Assembly (NCBI GenBank): GCA_026874595.1
Contig: CM049316.1
Span: forward strand, 39,254,695 to 39,318,694
Direction of reading: 5' to 3'
Length of the DNA: 64,000 nucleotides
From: Sipunculus nudus
Lineage: Eukaryota; Annelida; Sipuncula; Golfingiida; Sipunculidae
Shown here: positions 26,301 to 35,365 of the stretch, piece after piece
Layout of the letters: each line of letters begins with the position of its first letter
Numbering within the stretch: position 1 is the stretch's first letter
The notes under the pieces: model-generated
What the model saw: only the letters and a program-made list of their open reading frames with translations
What the model was told of the DNA's origin: nothing
Databases searched by the model: none
Translations under genes and position numbers: made by a program

Positions 26301-29300
26301 TCCACCATCCCCAAGGTCAGTAAGTCTGAGGCTGCCCCGATGTTCCAGTATTTGAAACTGTTTTGCAACAAAGCCTGCAACATACACATATTTTTCATGT
26401 TATACATTGACCTAGATTTTTTACTCCATGCATAAAGAATAGGATATTCACTATAGGTATAGGTATTCAATATATCTTTAATATTGAAGCTGATAACCAG
26501 CCATGAAGTGATTGAGTTACTTGGGATTAAAAATCAGATGCAGCTGAAATTTCCTGTTTGACAAGATATTAACTATGTCATTGCTTGTTCTTTTTCTATA
26601 CTTCTTTTGTACACTCGTAGCTGCTCTTGATATATAATAATAGCATAATATTATTAATGTATTATTTGACGTTTCAGTAATCATTATTGCTGGTTTTCTG
26701 ATTGTGTATAAAAGTGAGGCATTCATGCCATAATATCAGCATATAATATTTAACTGTACTCTTCATTTAAATGATAACCAGGTGATGTGAAGATCACTTT
26801 GTAGAATAGATCAAAATGTGTAGACAGGTCTCGACATTAATATTTCCTATCAGTTGCAATGGATATTGGATAACGTTATTTCTAATTGTTTCAGACAACT
26901 TTGACAATAATCGTTATACCACCCTTGAGTTTGAGGTGAAATGGGACTGTGTGGTGCATGGCTTTGGGGGATATTTTGACACATATCTGTACGGAGATGT
27001 ATTTTTAAGTAAGTACACATATACTGATTATATCAATGATTTTTCCCTAATTTTTCAGATTAGACAATACAACAGAAAGAGTTTTCTGTTTCAAAGAATC
27101 ATTTGGTTACATCTGTAAATTTGATTTTTGATATTTTGTAAAGCATCCAGAGTTATTATATTTTGTTTGTTTACAGGTAACCTTGTTAATTTAAATCACT
27201 GAAATTATCATGCTTTTATATTTAAATCATAAGCTGTAGTTCCTGAAAAAATTTGCTTAAATTCTTACAAAATCTAGCACCCTTGTGTCAGATGTTTTGC
27301 ATTTCCATAAACAAATTTACTACATGTTTTTCTCATTAGAAGCATCCCAAATTTTATTTGAAATAAAATTTATATATAAATACAGAAGTGCAAATATGAT
27401 GAAAAAAATAATGGTGTTCAGCTATGGTATGGTCAAGGTCAGATTCAGATTATTTATCTTTTACCTTTTCAGGTATTGAGCCATCTAACCACTCCCCTGG
27501 CATGCTGAGTTGGTTTCCTATGTATTTTCCTATCAGAGTAAGTTATTAGCGAACCTGTGAGCTTATGCGATGGTGCAGCGTCATCCATCCGTCCAGGGCT
27601 GGCTTTCCACCGTCCATGGCTGTAAGTCAGAAACTGTCGGAGCTAGCAGCTCCAAATTACATGTAAGAATTCGTCACATGTGAAACTTGGTGCCCTGGAG
27701 CTAATTATTGGGTATCTGCATTAATTTAGATTTTATAGAGAAAAGGCTTGAAAACCTTTAAAAATCTTCTTCTCTGAAACTGTCCAGCCAAATTGTCCAA
27801 TATTTCACAGAAATTATCCCTGGAACAATCTCTCTCAAGTTTTTTTTAATGGTTCCAGTTGGGAGATTTTTGGCCAAGTTACAGGAGGTTGAACTTAGTC
27901 ATATGTCCAAAAAAGCTCACTAAAATTAAAATCTCAGAAACGGCTAGAGCTATAATGACCAAATTTTATACCAATGTTTGTCACATATGTCATATCTGAT
28001 TTTGAGGTATTGGTGGCGCCACCTACATTGATGTGTTTTATACAAGCGAAAATGTAATTTTAAACTCTTCTAGCTTATACACTGATTTATGATGAAACTG
28101 TTCAGCTGATTGGTTTAAACTTTACAAGAATTATTCTATGGTAGGGTTCTGCCAGTTTTATAAGAATATATTGGGTAAATACAGTTTTAAAAAAACCATT
28201 GTAGCCAATTGAAAAAGGCTTTCTGTATTTGAAAACAGATTTGACTTCATGCAGCCAAGTCAAGAGGTCACTCAGTACAAACAGGTGGGGTCCAGACATC
28301 ACCATGGCAACTGACCTGGCTCTGGGGGGTGTCTAGACAATGTCTCTAGACGTCTAGACACAGCGTCTAGACGTCTGGATACAATGTTTACATGCAGAAT
28401 TCCGAGATTATTGGAACTATATCTTTCAACTGTTTGAAAAAACTTGGTTTGCATTTTAAGCGAATCAGGTTTATCATCAGGTCACATGTGAACTGCTGCA
28501 CCTTCATTTTTGGTTGACCTCTGACCTTTCCTTGCTGCCCAGTGTCCATTTGTGCGTCTGTTTCCATACATAAACCCACATATCTTGGGAACCGTTTGAC
28601 TGATCAGGCTAAAAATTTTGCACAAATGTAGCCCTTTGATAGCTTTATAACATACACTAAAAATGGTGGCGCCACCTGCAACCACTTATGCTCAGCATCC
28701 ATCTGTTCATCTGCCTTGGGATAATATTTCTCATATCTCAGCAGTGGTTTGACATATCCACCTGAAATTTTGCAGGTTTATACATCCTGGACAGCTTTCT
28801 CGATTTATGACAGGTGGCACCACCTACATTAAGTTTACTCTGCAGACATCCAAGCTCATATCTCGGGAACCATTTGACTGATTGGGCAAAAAGTTTGCAT
28901 GTGTATAGATCTCACATAGCTCTTCATCATAGGCAAAACTGGTGGCGGCATCTGCAACCATTTATGCACAGGATCCATCTGTTCATCTGCCTTGGGTTAA
29001 AATCACTCATATCTCAGCAGTGGTTTGACTTATCCACCTGAAATATTGCAGGTATTTTACATCCTTGACAGCTTTCTTGATTTTATGACAGGTGTCGCCA
29101 CCTACATTCACATTAACTTTGCAGACATCCTAGCTCATATCTTGGGAACCATTTGACCGATTAGGCCAAAATTTGGCATGTGTATAGATCTCACATAGCT
29201 CTTTATTTTAGGCAAAACTGGTGGCGCCACCTGCAACCACTTATGCACAGCATCCATCTGTTGATCTGCCTTGGGATAAAATCACTCATATCTCGGCAGT

Positions 29301-31554
29301 GGTTTGACTTATCCACCTGAAATTGTGCAGGTTTATACATCCTGGACAATTTTTTCGATTTTATGACAGGTGGCACCACCTACATTCACGTTTAAGCTGC
29401 AGACATCCATGCTAATATGCAACACACCACGCTCTATTCCCCTTGCCACTTAATCCATGCCTCACTTCACCCTTCCCACTCTGATTTCTGCGGATACACA
29501 TAGTGGCTTGTCGACTACCCATATTCTGGTTTTAAAATGTCCTAATCCGAAACTTGCAGGTCAGAAACGTCCATTTTGCTGAAATAATAATGACTAAGGT
29601 AGATAGGCAGGACTTAGGAGGATCAATATTAAATTTTAAAAATAAACCTCCATTCATACTCCTAAACTTTGCACAGGTTCACATTAGGCCTGTAGGCCTT
29701 GTTGTAAATATTAGATTGTTGGTTCACCCATCCATAGTGTTAATTTCAGAACACACAGAAATATATGAGAACCATGCATGTACGAGTAAACTAGGAGAGT
29801 GACCTTGAATAGGTCCATTTTCGGGGAAAATCACACAAATTCTTAAATATCTCAAGAAATCTTGCATGGATTGATCCAAAAATCAACTTGACTGAAGATC
29901 TTGGATAGTGTTGTCATGTACCGGAAACTGGTGGTGCCACCTGTTATCCTTTTCTTGTTTTTGTGCCATTTAATACCCCCATCATTGCCACTTAACAGTA
30001 CTGTGAGCATTATAGGTAAAAAAATAATGAACAGATTTCTTCCATATTATGCATATACATAGACATGGGTTATGGGATGATGTATATTTAAATTGGGGTC
30101 ATGACCTTTCCTATGAGAGTGGCCTTGACCTTGAATATTGCCATATGGTGAAAATCACACTAAATCATAAATATCTCAAATAAGGGATGCATGCATTGGT
30201 CCAAAAATCAAATTGACCTAAGATCTTGGATAGCTTTGTCTTTTGTGCCTTTTAATACCCCATCATTTGCTCTTGACAGTACTGTGAGCATTATAAGTCT
30301 TATTATAACTTATTGACAGGCTGGGCTGAAATTGTGCATGTACATTGATCTTGGATACCTCCATCTTGTATTCAAGACTGGTGGTGCCATCTGCAATTGT
30401 TTGCTGTGGTATCCATCTGTACATGTGCTTTGGGTAAAAATTGCTTGTATGTCCGGAGTCGTCTAAGGTATTGGTCTGAAATTTGACATGTCCATCCATC
30501 TCAGCAATTTTTCTCTCAAACCAGACAGGTGGCGCCACCTACCTTCCCTTTTTTGTAGAATAAATTAATGCCGTTTTCTGAGGAGTGATTTGCACTATTG
30601 GCCTGAAATTGTGTCTATCTATAGATCTTGGACTCCTCCATCTGGTAAGCAAGACTGGTGGCGCCATCAATTGTTTTGCCATGGCGTCCATCTGTATATT
30701 TGTTTTAGATGAAAATTGCTTATATCTGAGTTTTCTCGTCAACCAGACAGGTGGCGCCACCTACCTTGCCATTTTTATAGTATAAATTTATCCCCTTTTC
30801 ATAAGAGTGATTTTCATTATTGGCCCCTATATTTGGTGAAAAATATTGTTTCCCAAGTTGACAGATGGAAGAAACCATAGTCACTTGCCAAATGTCAGTA
30901 TATGCTGCTGAAGATGGGGGGACTATTCTTAAAAAAGGGGGGGGTTAATTGTCTGGTGATACTATGGCACCTGCAGAGCCAAGAAATATCTAGTTGTGAA
31001 CTGTCTTGCAATATTTTGGATAATTTGTCTCATACATATTATGTGCCATGCAGATAAGACATTATTCAAGCATTAGTCAGAGATATGACATCTGCAACCT
31101 CAATAAGCTTGAATTAAAAACAACTGAAGCACTTTATTTAGAATTTTAAAAACTCACATTAAGTTTGTTTTTATTAAATATGCTAAAAAAATTTAGCTAA
31201 ATCTTGCTTTATTTGAGATGTAAATTTTATCCAACATGTTAGTAGAAACTTAAGGAGCCACGTATTGTCTATTTTCTCTTGTTACTTTTGATAATGAAGA
31301 GAATCATTTATTTGATGGCATGGTATATACATAAATCACAGTATGATAGTTTAGCAGAGTCAGGTAACTTTGTCAGCTTATTTAAGTTTTTCTTATTTTA
31401 GGATCCATTTTTCATGAGAGCCGGCACAAAACTTGTTGTCCACTTCTGGCGGCGCAATAACCAGAAGGATATCTGGTACGAATGGTGCATCTCGGAGCCC
31501 GAGCCTCATCCCATACACAATCCAAAAGGAAGATCGTACTCGATAGGACTGTAA
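5243..31554 (+). CDS. PRMT5: PRMT5, type II protein arginine methyltransferase (16 coding exons, complete)
   Basis: Joined exons: 5243-5328, 8091-8209, 14540-14625, 15951-16082, 16975-17096, 18075-18288, 20041-20130, 21236-21307, 22944-23080, 24041-24163, 24544-24719, 25658-25767, 26225-26315, 26895-27008, 27473-27537, 31402-31554. Total 1,890 nt, 629 aa plus stop, against 637 aa in human; phases agree at every junction. The enzyme makes monomethyl and symmetric dimethyl arginine on histones and Sm proteins using S-adenosylmethionine, usually with MEP50. Domains: TIM barrel (about 1-285), Rossmann methyltransferase core (about 290-460) and beta barrel (about 465-629). Seen: LGAGRGP at 358-364, the SAM-binding acid in YAIEKN (E386), the double-E loop [15 protein letters not shown] (E429, E438) and the type-II-specific Phe in YEVFEKDP (F321). 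The C-terminus is GRSYSIGL. The start ATG has a purine at -3 and G at +4 and matches the family N-terminus. Identity is by protein similarity from memory; no alignment was run. Confidence 0.97.
6285..6821. mobile_element. MITE-like element with about 57-bp inverted ends (PRMT5 intron 1)
   Basis: The left arm (about 6286-6342) includes TAGCCCGATTTAATCAGACT and TATTAGGCCCTGCCATATAT. The right arm (about 6757-6821) is its reverse complement with a few mismatches. The 414-bp interior has no transposase. Confidence 0.8.
8091..8209 (+). CDS. PRMT5: PRMT5 exon 2
   Basis: The acceptor is TTCCAG at 8085-8090 and the donor GTGAGC at 8210. It encodes [17 protein letters not shown] and [10 protein letters not shown], the TIM-barrel stretch equivalent to FDFLCMPVFHPRFKREF and TRSDLLLS in human. 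It ends in phase 1. Confidence 0.93.
8480..9150. repeat. Intron 2 repeat, copy 1, with GTCC-rich head
   Basis: It starts with CAGCTGACTATAAGTCATCTG and a GTCCGTCC-rich tract (8515-8571). It then has TAGATGTCCCCA, ATTGGGTCA, GAGATATTAAGGAAAAA and CTGCCTAATATCAAAACCAC. The latter strings recur about 690 bp downstream. Confidence 0.8.
9283..9830. repeat. Intron 2 repeat, copy 2
   Basis: Direct repeat of the distal part of 8480-9150 (TAGATGTCCCCA, AGATATTAAGGAAAAA, GCCTAATATCAAAACCAC, ATAAGGATTTAATCT). Diverged by substitutions and small indels. Confidence 0.8.
11580..13020 (+). pseudogene. DIRS-like retrotransposon relic with RNase H remnant (PRMT5 intron 2)
   Basis: This stretch is GC-richer than its surroundings. 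11741-11911 encodes a Cys-rich peptide (HPTCFTC, PCFYC). Near 12,470-12,530 the frame reads [16 protein letters not shown], and near 12,625-12,690 [17 protein letters not shown]. These resemble the conserved strings of DIRS-type RNase H (LFTDAS.. GWGAH and HIPG..N..ADALSR). Stops, frameshifts and a 24-G run (11960-11983) show decay. Assignment to DIRS is by motif only. Confidence 0.6.
13175..13290. repeat. Dispersed repeat (ATATTTTGGATAATTTGTCTCAT type), copy 1
   Basis: Shares GTTCTGTCATATTTTAGAAT, GGCTCATAGAAATTCAGT and TAAGACAT with copies at 21740-21850 and 31000-31095. All three lie in PRMT5 introns. Confidence 0.55.
13948..14381 (+). mobile_element. tRNA-derived SINE, full length, copy 1 (PRMT5 intron 2)
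   Basis: The head carries a box A (GGCTCAGGGGTAGAGC) and box B (GAGTTCAAATCTC) as in tRNA genes. A body with GGCTTAATGGGAAGGCTGTA and a 3' end GGCGGTTACCTCCACC follow, then an A-rich tail. Related copies lie at 25071-25460 and 35366-35683. Confidence 0.8.
14540..14625 (+). CDS. PRMT5: PRMT5 exon 3
   Basis: The exon lies between an acceptor ending TTGTAG and a GTCAGT donor at 14626. It encodes [14 protein letters not shown] and the following IRKNSEK, equivalent to human DWNTLIVGKLSPWI. It is 6.3 kb from exon 2. It ends in phase 0. Confidence 0.93.
15240..15780. other. Intron 3 stretch, GC-richer, not recognised
   Basis: Two overlapping minus-strand open frames of about 80-100 codons occur here, without family resemblance. 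It could be part of an unidentified repeat. Confidence 0.3.
15951..16082 (+). CDS. PRMT5: PRMT5 exon 4
   Basis: The acceptor is CTCCTCAG and the donor GTCAGT at 16083. It encodes [18 protein letters not shown] and [11 protein letters not shown], matching the family's QELNFGAYLGLPAF and TNLARVLTNHI. 132 nt, phase 0 at both ends. Confidence 0.93.
16975..17096 (+). CDS. PRMT5: PRMT5 exon 5
   Basis: It encodes [16 protein letters not shown], an acidic and glycine-rich variable loop, and DTWKW. The donor is GTGGGT at 17097, so the second Trp of the WW pair spans the junction. A GTATTC at 17101 would break phase with exon 6 and was not chosen. Confidence 0.88.
17585..17790. repeat. Short tandem repeat TATGACATGTGGAGA (PRMT5 intron 5)
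   Basis: Three units beginning with TATGACATGTGGAGA at 17592, 17645 and 17719, each followed by CTGCAGG/CTTGAAGG and a GAAAACGTAAACA-like string. Spacing is irregular (53 and 74 bp). A GACGGACGGACC repeat follows at about 17,928-17,960. Confidence 0.8.
18075..18288 (+). CDS. PRMT5: PRMT5 exon 6
   Basis: It encodes [20 protein letters not shown], then [19 protein letters not shown] and [15 protein letters not shown], nearly identical to human over IDRWLGEPIK and [12 protein letters not shown]. The donor is GTAAAG at 18289. It completes the TIM-barrel core and ends in phase 0. Confidence 0.95.
18424..18770. mobile_element. MITE-like element with inverted ends (PRMT5 intron 6)
   Basis: The left end CTGGAGATGACATGGTCAAA and right end TTTGACCATGTCATCTCCAG are exact reverse complements, and the match continues inward (TATTTATTAATCTGTG). 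The 250-bp interior consists of degenerate 20-bp units around TAATCTGTGCACACAAATTA. No coding capacity. Confidence 0.9.
18805..18880. repeat. Dispersed repeat family, short copy (TTCTGGCTTACTCTG)
   Basis: TGATTTCTGGCTTACTCTGT and the following GTAGGTAATA match the starts of 1245-1590 and 44535-44850. Confidence 0.55.
18956..19103. repeat. Two direct copies of a 43-bp string in intron 6
   Basis: CATTGGTTCTATAACTCCTT with its continuation CCACATAGCCACTGCTTTCA at about 18962 recurs with small changes at about 19060. Confidence 0.75.
20041..20130 (+). CDS. PRMT5: PRMT5 exon 7, with its 3' end amplified as a minisatellite
   Basis: It encodes [18 protein letters not shown] then [12 protein letters not shown]. 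The donor is CAG|GTGAGT at 20131. The last 33 exonic nucleotides plus the first 8 intronic nucleotides form the unit of the 41-bp tandem array that fills the next 492 bp. The first donor keeps the family reading frame; using any later donor reads a stop (TAG) nine codons into the first extra unit. Confidence 0.9.
20097..20638 (+). repeat. 41-bp minisatellite of an exon end plus splice donor
   Basis: One exonic unit (33 nt ending at 20130, plus GTGAGTGT) is followed by 12 further units of exactly 41 bp, ending at 20171, 20212 and so on to 20622, with no indels. Each unit ends TGTCTGTCAG (or a one-base variant) followed by a donor. The donor is GTGAGT in all but two places (GTGTGT at 20418, GTTAGC at 20541). 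Confidence 0.97.
21236..21307 (+). CDS. PRMT5: PRMT5 exon 8
   Basis: 72 nt between an acceptor ending TTTCAG and a GTGAAG donor. It encodes [20 protein letters not shown] and SPLQ, matching human [18 protein letters not shown]. Phase 0 at both ends. Confidence 0.93.
21740..21850. repeat. Dispersed repeat (ATATTTTGGATAATTTGTCTCAT type), copy 2
   Basis: GTGTTTTGCCATATTTTGGA, TTATTTGTCTCATATGAATT and TAAGACATTATTCAC; the second of three copies. PRMT5 intron 8. Confidence 0.6.
22944..23080 (+). CDS. PRMT5: PRMT5 exon 9
   Basis: It encodes [20 protein letters not shown] and the helix through [11 protein letters not shown]. It contains F321, the counterpart of human F327 that favours symmetric dimethylation. 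A second copy of the acceptor string TATATTGCAGCCT lies about 50 bp upstream (around 22,886-22,898). The donor is GTGAGT at 23081; the exon ends in phase 2. Confidence 0.95.
24041..24163 (+). CDS. PRMT5: PRMT5 exon 10 (SAM-binding motif I)
   Basis: It encodes [17 protein letters not shown] and [15 protein letters not shown]. It carries the glycine-rich SAM loop (GAGRGP) and the ribose-binding Glu E386. The acceptor is ATTTTAAG and the donor GTGAGT at 24164; it ends in phase 2. Confidence 0.96.
24544..24719 (+). CDS. PRMT5: PRMT5 exon 11 (double-E catalytic loop), GC donor
   Basis: It encodes [20 protein letters not shown], then [20 protein letters not shown] and [15 protein letters not shown]. 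Catalytic glutamates are E429 and E438. The only phase-compatible junction restoring the invariant LLKDDGISIP is after 24719, where the intron begins GCATGT. The nearest GT (24723) would give a stop almost at once. This is therefore inferred to be a GC-AG intron. Confidence 0.93.
25071..25460 (+). mobile_element. tRNA-derived SINE, copy 2 (PRMT5 intron 11)
   Basis: Box B (GAGTTCAAATCTC) is intact and box A partly decayed. Body strings (GCAGTGGGGAATTATTACAC) and the end CAGTTACCTCCATGAAGG match copy 1. It lies within the GC-AG intron. Confidence 0.75.
25658..25767 (+). CDS. PRMT5: PRMT5 exon 12
   Basis: The acceptor is ATTTCAG. It encodes [20 protein letters not shown] and [17 protein letters not shown], the start of the C-terminal beta barrel (human [20 protein letters not shown]). 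The donor is GTAATA at 25768; phase 0. Confidence 0.94.
26225..26315 (+). CDS. PRMT5: PRMT5 exon 13
   Basis: It encodes [19 protein letters not shown] and [11 protein letters not shown], equivalent to human FEMPYVVRLHNFHQL and CFTFSHPN. The donor is GTCAGT at 26316; it ends in phase 1. Confidence 0.93.
26895..27008 (+). CDS. PRMT5: PRMT5 exon 14
   Basis: It encodes [18 protein letters not shown] and [19 protein letters not shown], matching human IDNNRYCTLEF and LHGFAGYFETVLYQDITL. The donor is GTAAGT at 27009; it ends in phase 1. Confidence 0.95.
27473..27537 (+). CDS. PRMT5: PRMT5 exon 15
   Basis: It encodes [20 protein letters not shown] and IR, matching human THSPGMFSWFPILFPIK. The acceptor is CTTTTCAG and the donor GTAAGT at 27538; phase 0. 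It precedes the 3.9-kb last intron. Confidence 0.94.
27990..30790. repeat. Array of about 278-bp repeats with GGTGGCGCCACC cores (PRMT5 intron 15)
   Basis: The palindrome or a near variant occurs at 28012, 28665, 28813, 28941, 29091, 29220, 29369, 29930, 30380, 30528, 30657 and 30750. Two context types alternate: ACTGGTGGCGCCACCTGCAA and GACAGGTGGCGCCACCTAC. Same-type copies are 276-279 bp apart. A related longer unit (GACCTTGAATATTGCC and TACTGTGAGCATTATA) occurs twice, at about 29800-30018 and 30120-30300. Confidence 0.9.
31000..31095. repeat. Dispersed repeat (ATATTTTGGATAATTTGTCTCAT type), copy 3
   Basis: GAACTGTCTTGCAATATTTT, GGATAATTTGTCTCATACAT and TAAGACATTATTCA; the third of three copies. 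PRMT5 intron 15. Confidence 0.6.
31402..31554 (+). CDS. PRMT5: PRMT5 exon 16 (terminal, stop codon TAA)
   Basis: It encodes [20 protein letters not shown], then [14 protein letters not shown] and [13 protein letters not shown] before TAA at 31552-31554. This matches the family's VWYEW and GRSYTIGL C-terminus. Confidence 0.96.
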   Translation, partial: DPFFMRAGTKLVVHFWRRNNQKDIWYEWCISEPEPHPIHNPKGRSYSIGL

Positions 31555-32130
31555 TGGTACTTCAGCTGGGAGGAATATAATGGTCGGCATGAACACTGGA
31601 TTGGACACTGTTTTAACAGCGTTCAGTTTGGTCTAACAGCAGTATGACCAATGGCAGGGTACTCAGTTCAACAGGTCATGGTTTGAAACCAAACATTGTT
31701 TTCGTAACACGTGGACACCAGGAGCAGAGTTAATAAAATGAGCGGTGTCTGTAAAATAATATACAGTTATGAGTAAAGCAGATATGACGGCCAAATGCCA
31801 TTCATAGGTAAACTGTTGAACTGTAAATGTGCCATATATTCATAATGGTTAAGGTCCAGACAGTCCTGTTTATGCCATAACATCTCAACATTGACATGTT
31901 TACACTTGAGGTACACATTAGTGCCAGGTCAGAGGGTACTGCTGATGGCCAATACTGTACTGGGAAGGTTCCTGTAAGGGAGGCATGTATCTGTCAACTC
32001 TAGAAACCCAGAGGTTATCTTTAAATGTATTCTTCATTTATAAGCCTTGTCACTAGTAAACCGTTCTTAACTTCTTTCTGTGCAGTGCACAGCTGGTAGT
32101 CTTCACAATAAAAACTGTTAAGAGTGCGGC
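31555..32130 (+). other. PRMT5: PRMT5 3' untranslated region with AATAAA
   Basis: Non-coding sequence follows the stop. The first clear polyadenylation hexamer, AATAAA, is at 32107-32112, so the 3' UTR is inferred to end shortly after about 32,125. The distal part (from 31,922) lies in a segment duplicated downstream, so the same hexamer recurs at 33659-33664. Confidence 0.55.
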
Positions 32131-32737
32131 TTTACTGAACAAGAACATTGATACCATTTATTCATTTATTTTAAGATTATGGTTCTTCTCATGAAAAAGC
32201 TAGTTTCTGTTGGATTTCTCTGATACTCACTAAATGATCAGGTTCCAAAAACATAGAGTTAATATATGTGATTTACATATATGTAATTTTATAAGAAGAC
32301 CGCATTCAGCTTTGTCTCTTTTTCTGAGTCCTTTCTTTATCAAATACCAGATTATAAGTTTTCACAATTTGATAAAGTGATTTTTAAAGGAAATCTTTAA
32401 TTTGTAGAAAGGAATTATTTTAATTAAAAAAAACAAATATTTAGGATTTTATATGAATAAATCATGTGTTCAGGTTTCTTTTGTTAAAGAAAAAAATAGC
32501 TGTCATTCATAACCGAAAGGTAACCTTTTATAAAGAATTTATATGAGAAAATTCCACCAAAAATTATGGAGGTGACTTGTTGTTAATGTAAGATGTGCCT
32601 CATTTAATTCAATATATTGTATACTGTGAGCCTTGGTGGCTTTATATGTCAGTCATTTATGGAAAATAATTGAAATTATTAATTATTAATCCCAACTGCA
32701 TCCCCCATAGTTAATAGCCACAAACCAGTCTTTTGTT

Positions 32738-32774
<37 letters not shown>

Positions 32775-33076
32775 TATGAGTAATTTTCAAGATTCAGTAA
32801 AAATTATTCTTGTGAGTAGACAGTTGTACTCATTTTATTTCCAGACTTAATTTCAAACTGTGATTACTTATTAACTAGTATACTACGGGGATTGCAAAAG
32901 TTTTTACACAAGCTAAGCTCAGCAGAGTATTGCAGAATCCAGAATAAAAGTTTCCCAACATCAATGTGGTTGTTATTGGTGTGTATGAGTGGTTGGCATC
33001 CAGTTTGAAAGTAGTGTGTTTGAAATCCAGTATAATCTTTAAACTTGTATGAATTGCCAGATTTGAATTAACCAAT
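31922..33076. repeat. 1.16-kb direct repeat, copy A (PRMT5 downstream region)
   Basis: Nearly identical to 33474-34634. It begins TGCCAGGTCAGAGG and ends in AATTAACCAAT. Differences seen are one G/A (around 32,443), one T/C near 32,877 and a TA microsatellite three units shorter. It includes the PRMT5 polyadenylation signal. The copies are separated by 397 bp of different sequence. Confidence 0.96.
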
Positions 33077-33473
33077 ATCATTGGACTATTGAGGCCAGAA
33101 GGATTTTATGAAAGTAAATCATTTGAAGGGAAAATCATAATTGGATCCACCAATATGGTTTGCAGATACTATGTTTTTGACTGGGTTCCGCCGCCGCAGC
33201 TGCATTAGTTTCCAGAGAACTCCTCTGAGACCAATGGACTGATTTTTCCAAAACTTAACCCTTTTATCGTGTCACTTGTGAATGGTGCCTAACCATTTTG
33301 CAATGACCTCCTCTCTGCAGTTGGTCATCTGTATTAACCCACATATCTTTGGACTCTTTTGACCAATCAGGCTGAGATTTTGCACAAGTTTAGATCTTGG
33401 ATAGCTTTATATCATACGAAACAACTGGTGTTGCCACCAGCAACCATTTTTGCACAGTGTCCATCTGTTCGTC
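33077..33473. repeat. Spacer between the 1.16-kb copies, GGTGGCGCCACC-family fragment
   Basis: Contains CCACATATCTTTGGACTCTT, GGTGTTGCCACCAGCAACCA and CATCTGTTCGTCTGCC, diverged versions of the intron 15 array unit. No coding frame. Confidence 0.6.
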
Positions 33474-34289
33474 TGCCAGGTCAGAGGGTACTGCTGATGG
33501 CCAATACTGTACTGGGAAGGTTCCTGTAAGGGAGGCATGTATCTGTCAACTCTAGAAACCCAGAGGTTATCTTTAAATGTATTCTTCATTTATAAGCCTT
33601 GTCACTAGTAAACCGTTCTTAACTTCTTTCTGTGCAGTGCACAGCTGGTAGTCTTCACAATAAAAACTGTTAAGAGTGCGGCTTTACTGAACAAGAACAT
33701 TGATACCATTTATTCATTTATTTTAAGATTATGGTTCTTCTCATGAAAAAGCTAGTTTCTGTTGGATTTCTCTGATACTCACTAAATGATCAGGTTCCAA
33801 AAACATAGAGTTAATATATGTGATTTACATATATGTAATTTTATAAGAAGACCGCATTCAGCTTTGTCTCTTTTTCTGAGTCCTTTCTTTATCAAATACC
33901 AGATTATAAGTTTTCACAATTTGATAAAGTGATTTTTAAAGGAAATCTTTAATTTGTAGAAAGGAATTATTTTAATTAAAAAAAACAAATATTTAAGATT
34001 TTATATGAATAAATCATGTGTTCAGGTTTCTTTTGTTAAAGAAAAAAATAGCTGTCATTCATAACCGAAAGGTAACCTTTTATAAAGAATTTATATGAGA
34101 AAATTCCACCAAAAATTATGGAGGTGACTTGTTGTTAATGTAAGATGTGCCTCATTTAATTCAATATATTGTATACTGTGAGCCTTGGTGGCTTTATATG
34201 TCAGTCATTTATGGAAAATAATTGAAATTATTAATTATTAATCCCAACTGCATCCCCCATAGTTAATAGCCACAAACCAGTCTTTTGTT

Positions 34290-34332
<43 letters not shown>

Positions 34333-34634
34333 TATGAGTAATTTTCAAGATTCAGTAAAAATTATTCTTGTGAGTAGACAGTTGTACTCATTTTATTTCC
34401 AGACTTAATTTCAAACTGTGATTACTTATTAACTAGTATACTACGGGGATTGCAAAAGTTTTTACACAAGCTAAGCTCAGCAGAGTATTGCAGAATCCAG
34501 AATAAAAGTTTCCCAACATCAATGTGGTTGTTATTGGTGTGTATGAGTGGTTGGCATCCAGTTTGAAAGTAGTGTGTTTGAAATCCAGTATAATCTTTAA
34601 ACTTGTATGAATTGCCAGATTTGAATTAACCAAT
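33474..34634. repeat. 1.16-kb direct repeat, copy B
   Basis: Second copy of 31922-33076. Its left breakpoint lies inside a repeat of the GGTGGCGCCACC family (CATCTGTTCGTCTGCC joined to the PRMT5 3' UTR sequence). It holds no coding exon, only a copied AATAAA at 33659-33664. Confidence 0.96.
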
Positions 34635-35365
34635 GTCACTTTGTAACCTTCACCTTTCGTTTATCGGAACAATTTCCTGAAGCTATGTATATTTTTAAAT
34701 AGGTCAAAGTTCAAGGTCAAGGTCATGAAAACACATCAAATTATCATTTTCATGGAAACTTTGTCAATATTGGTCCAATCTTTACCAACTACGGCTCATT
34801 TTCTTCCTCTTAGTCTTCTTTATGACCTGTTCTAATCTTCTGTCTTCCAATCTGAGTCAGAGATTTTCCAGCAAGCGCATGACATCTGGTCATCTTGTTT
34901 TTATGTTTGAAAAAGATTCCCAATAATTTTAAGCTAGCCATCTCAATACGAACTGTTGACATTTTGGAAAAGATACAAAAAAAGCTGAAAAAGGTATTGC
35001 TTGTAATGTATATGTGAAAAGTGCCAGAGAGAGAATTTGTTGGAAATCTAAAATGAATCTGTTAAGAGGAGGGTTAATAGTGTGTAGCTGAGAAGTAAAA
35101 CTTTTGACGAACATAAAAATTTATATCCGAGATTAAGGAACCAAATATTGACGAAATTATATGTCATGAAACACAACCTGATTCCATTTAAACAGCATCA
35201 GTTCTGTGAATATATTTCGTTGGGAAGTATACACAACTATGACAGACAAGATTTCAAGTGGTTACCAATAATGCCTCATTGTGGATAGAACTGAAGCAGA
35301 TATGGTATTGCCACGTAAGTGTCCATCCCCTTTAATTTTTGTGTATGTTTATGTGTTTTTTTTTT

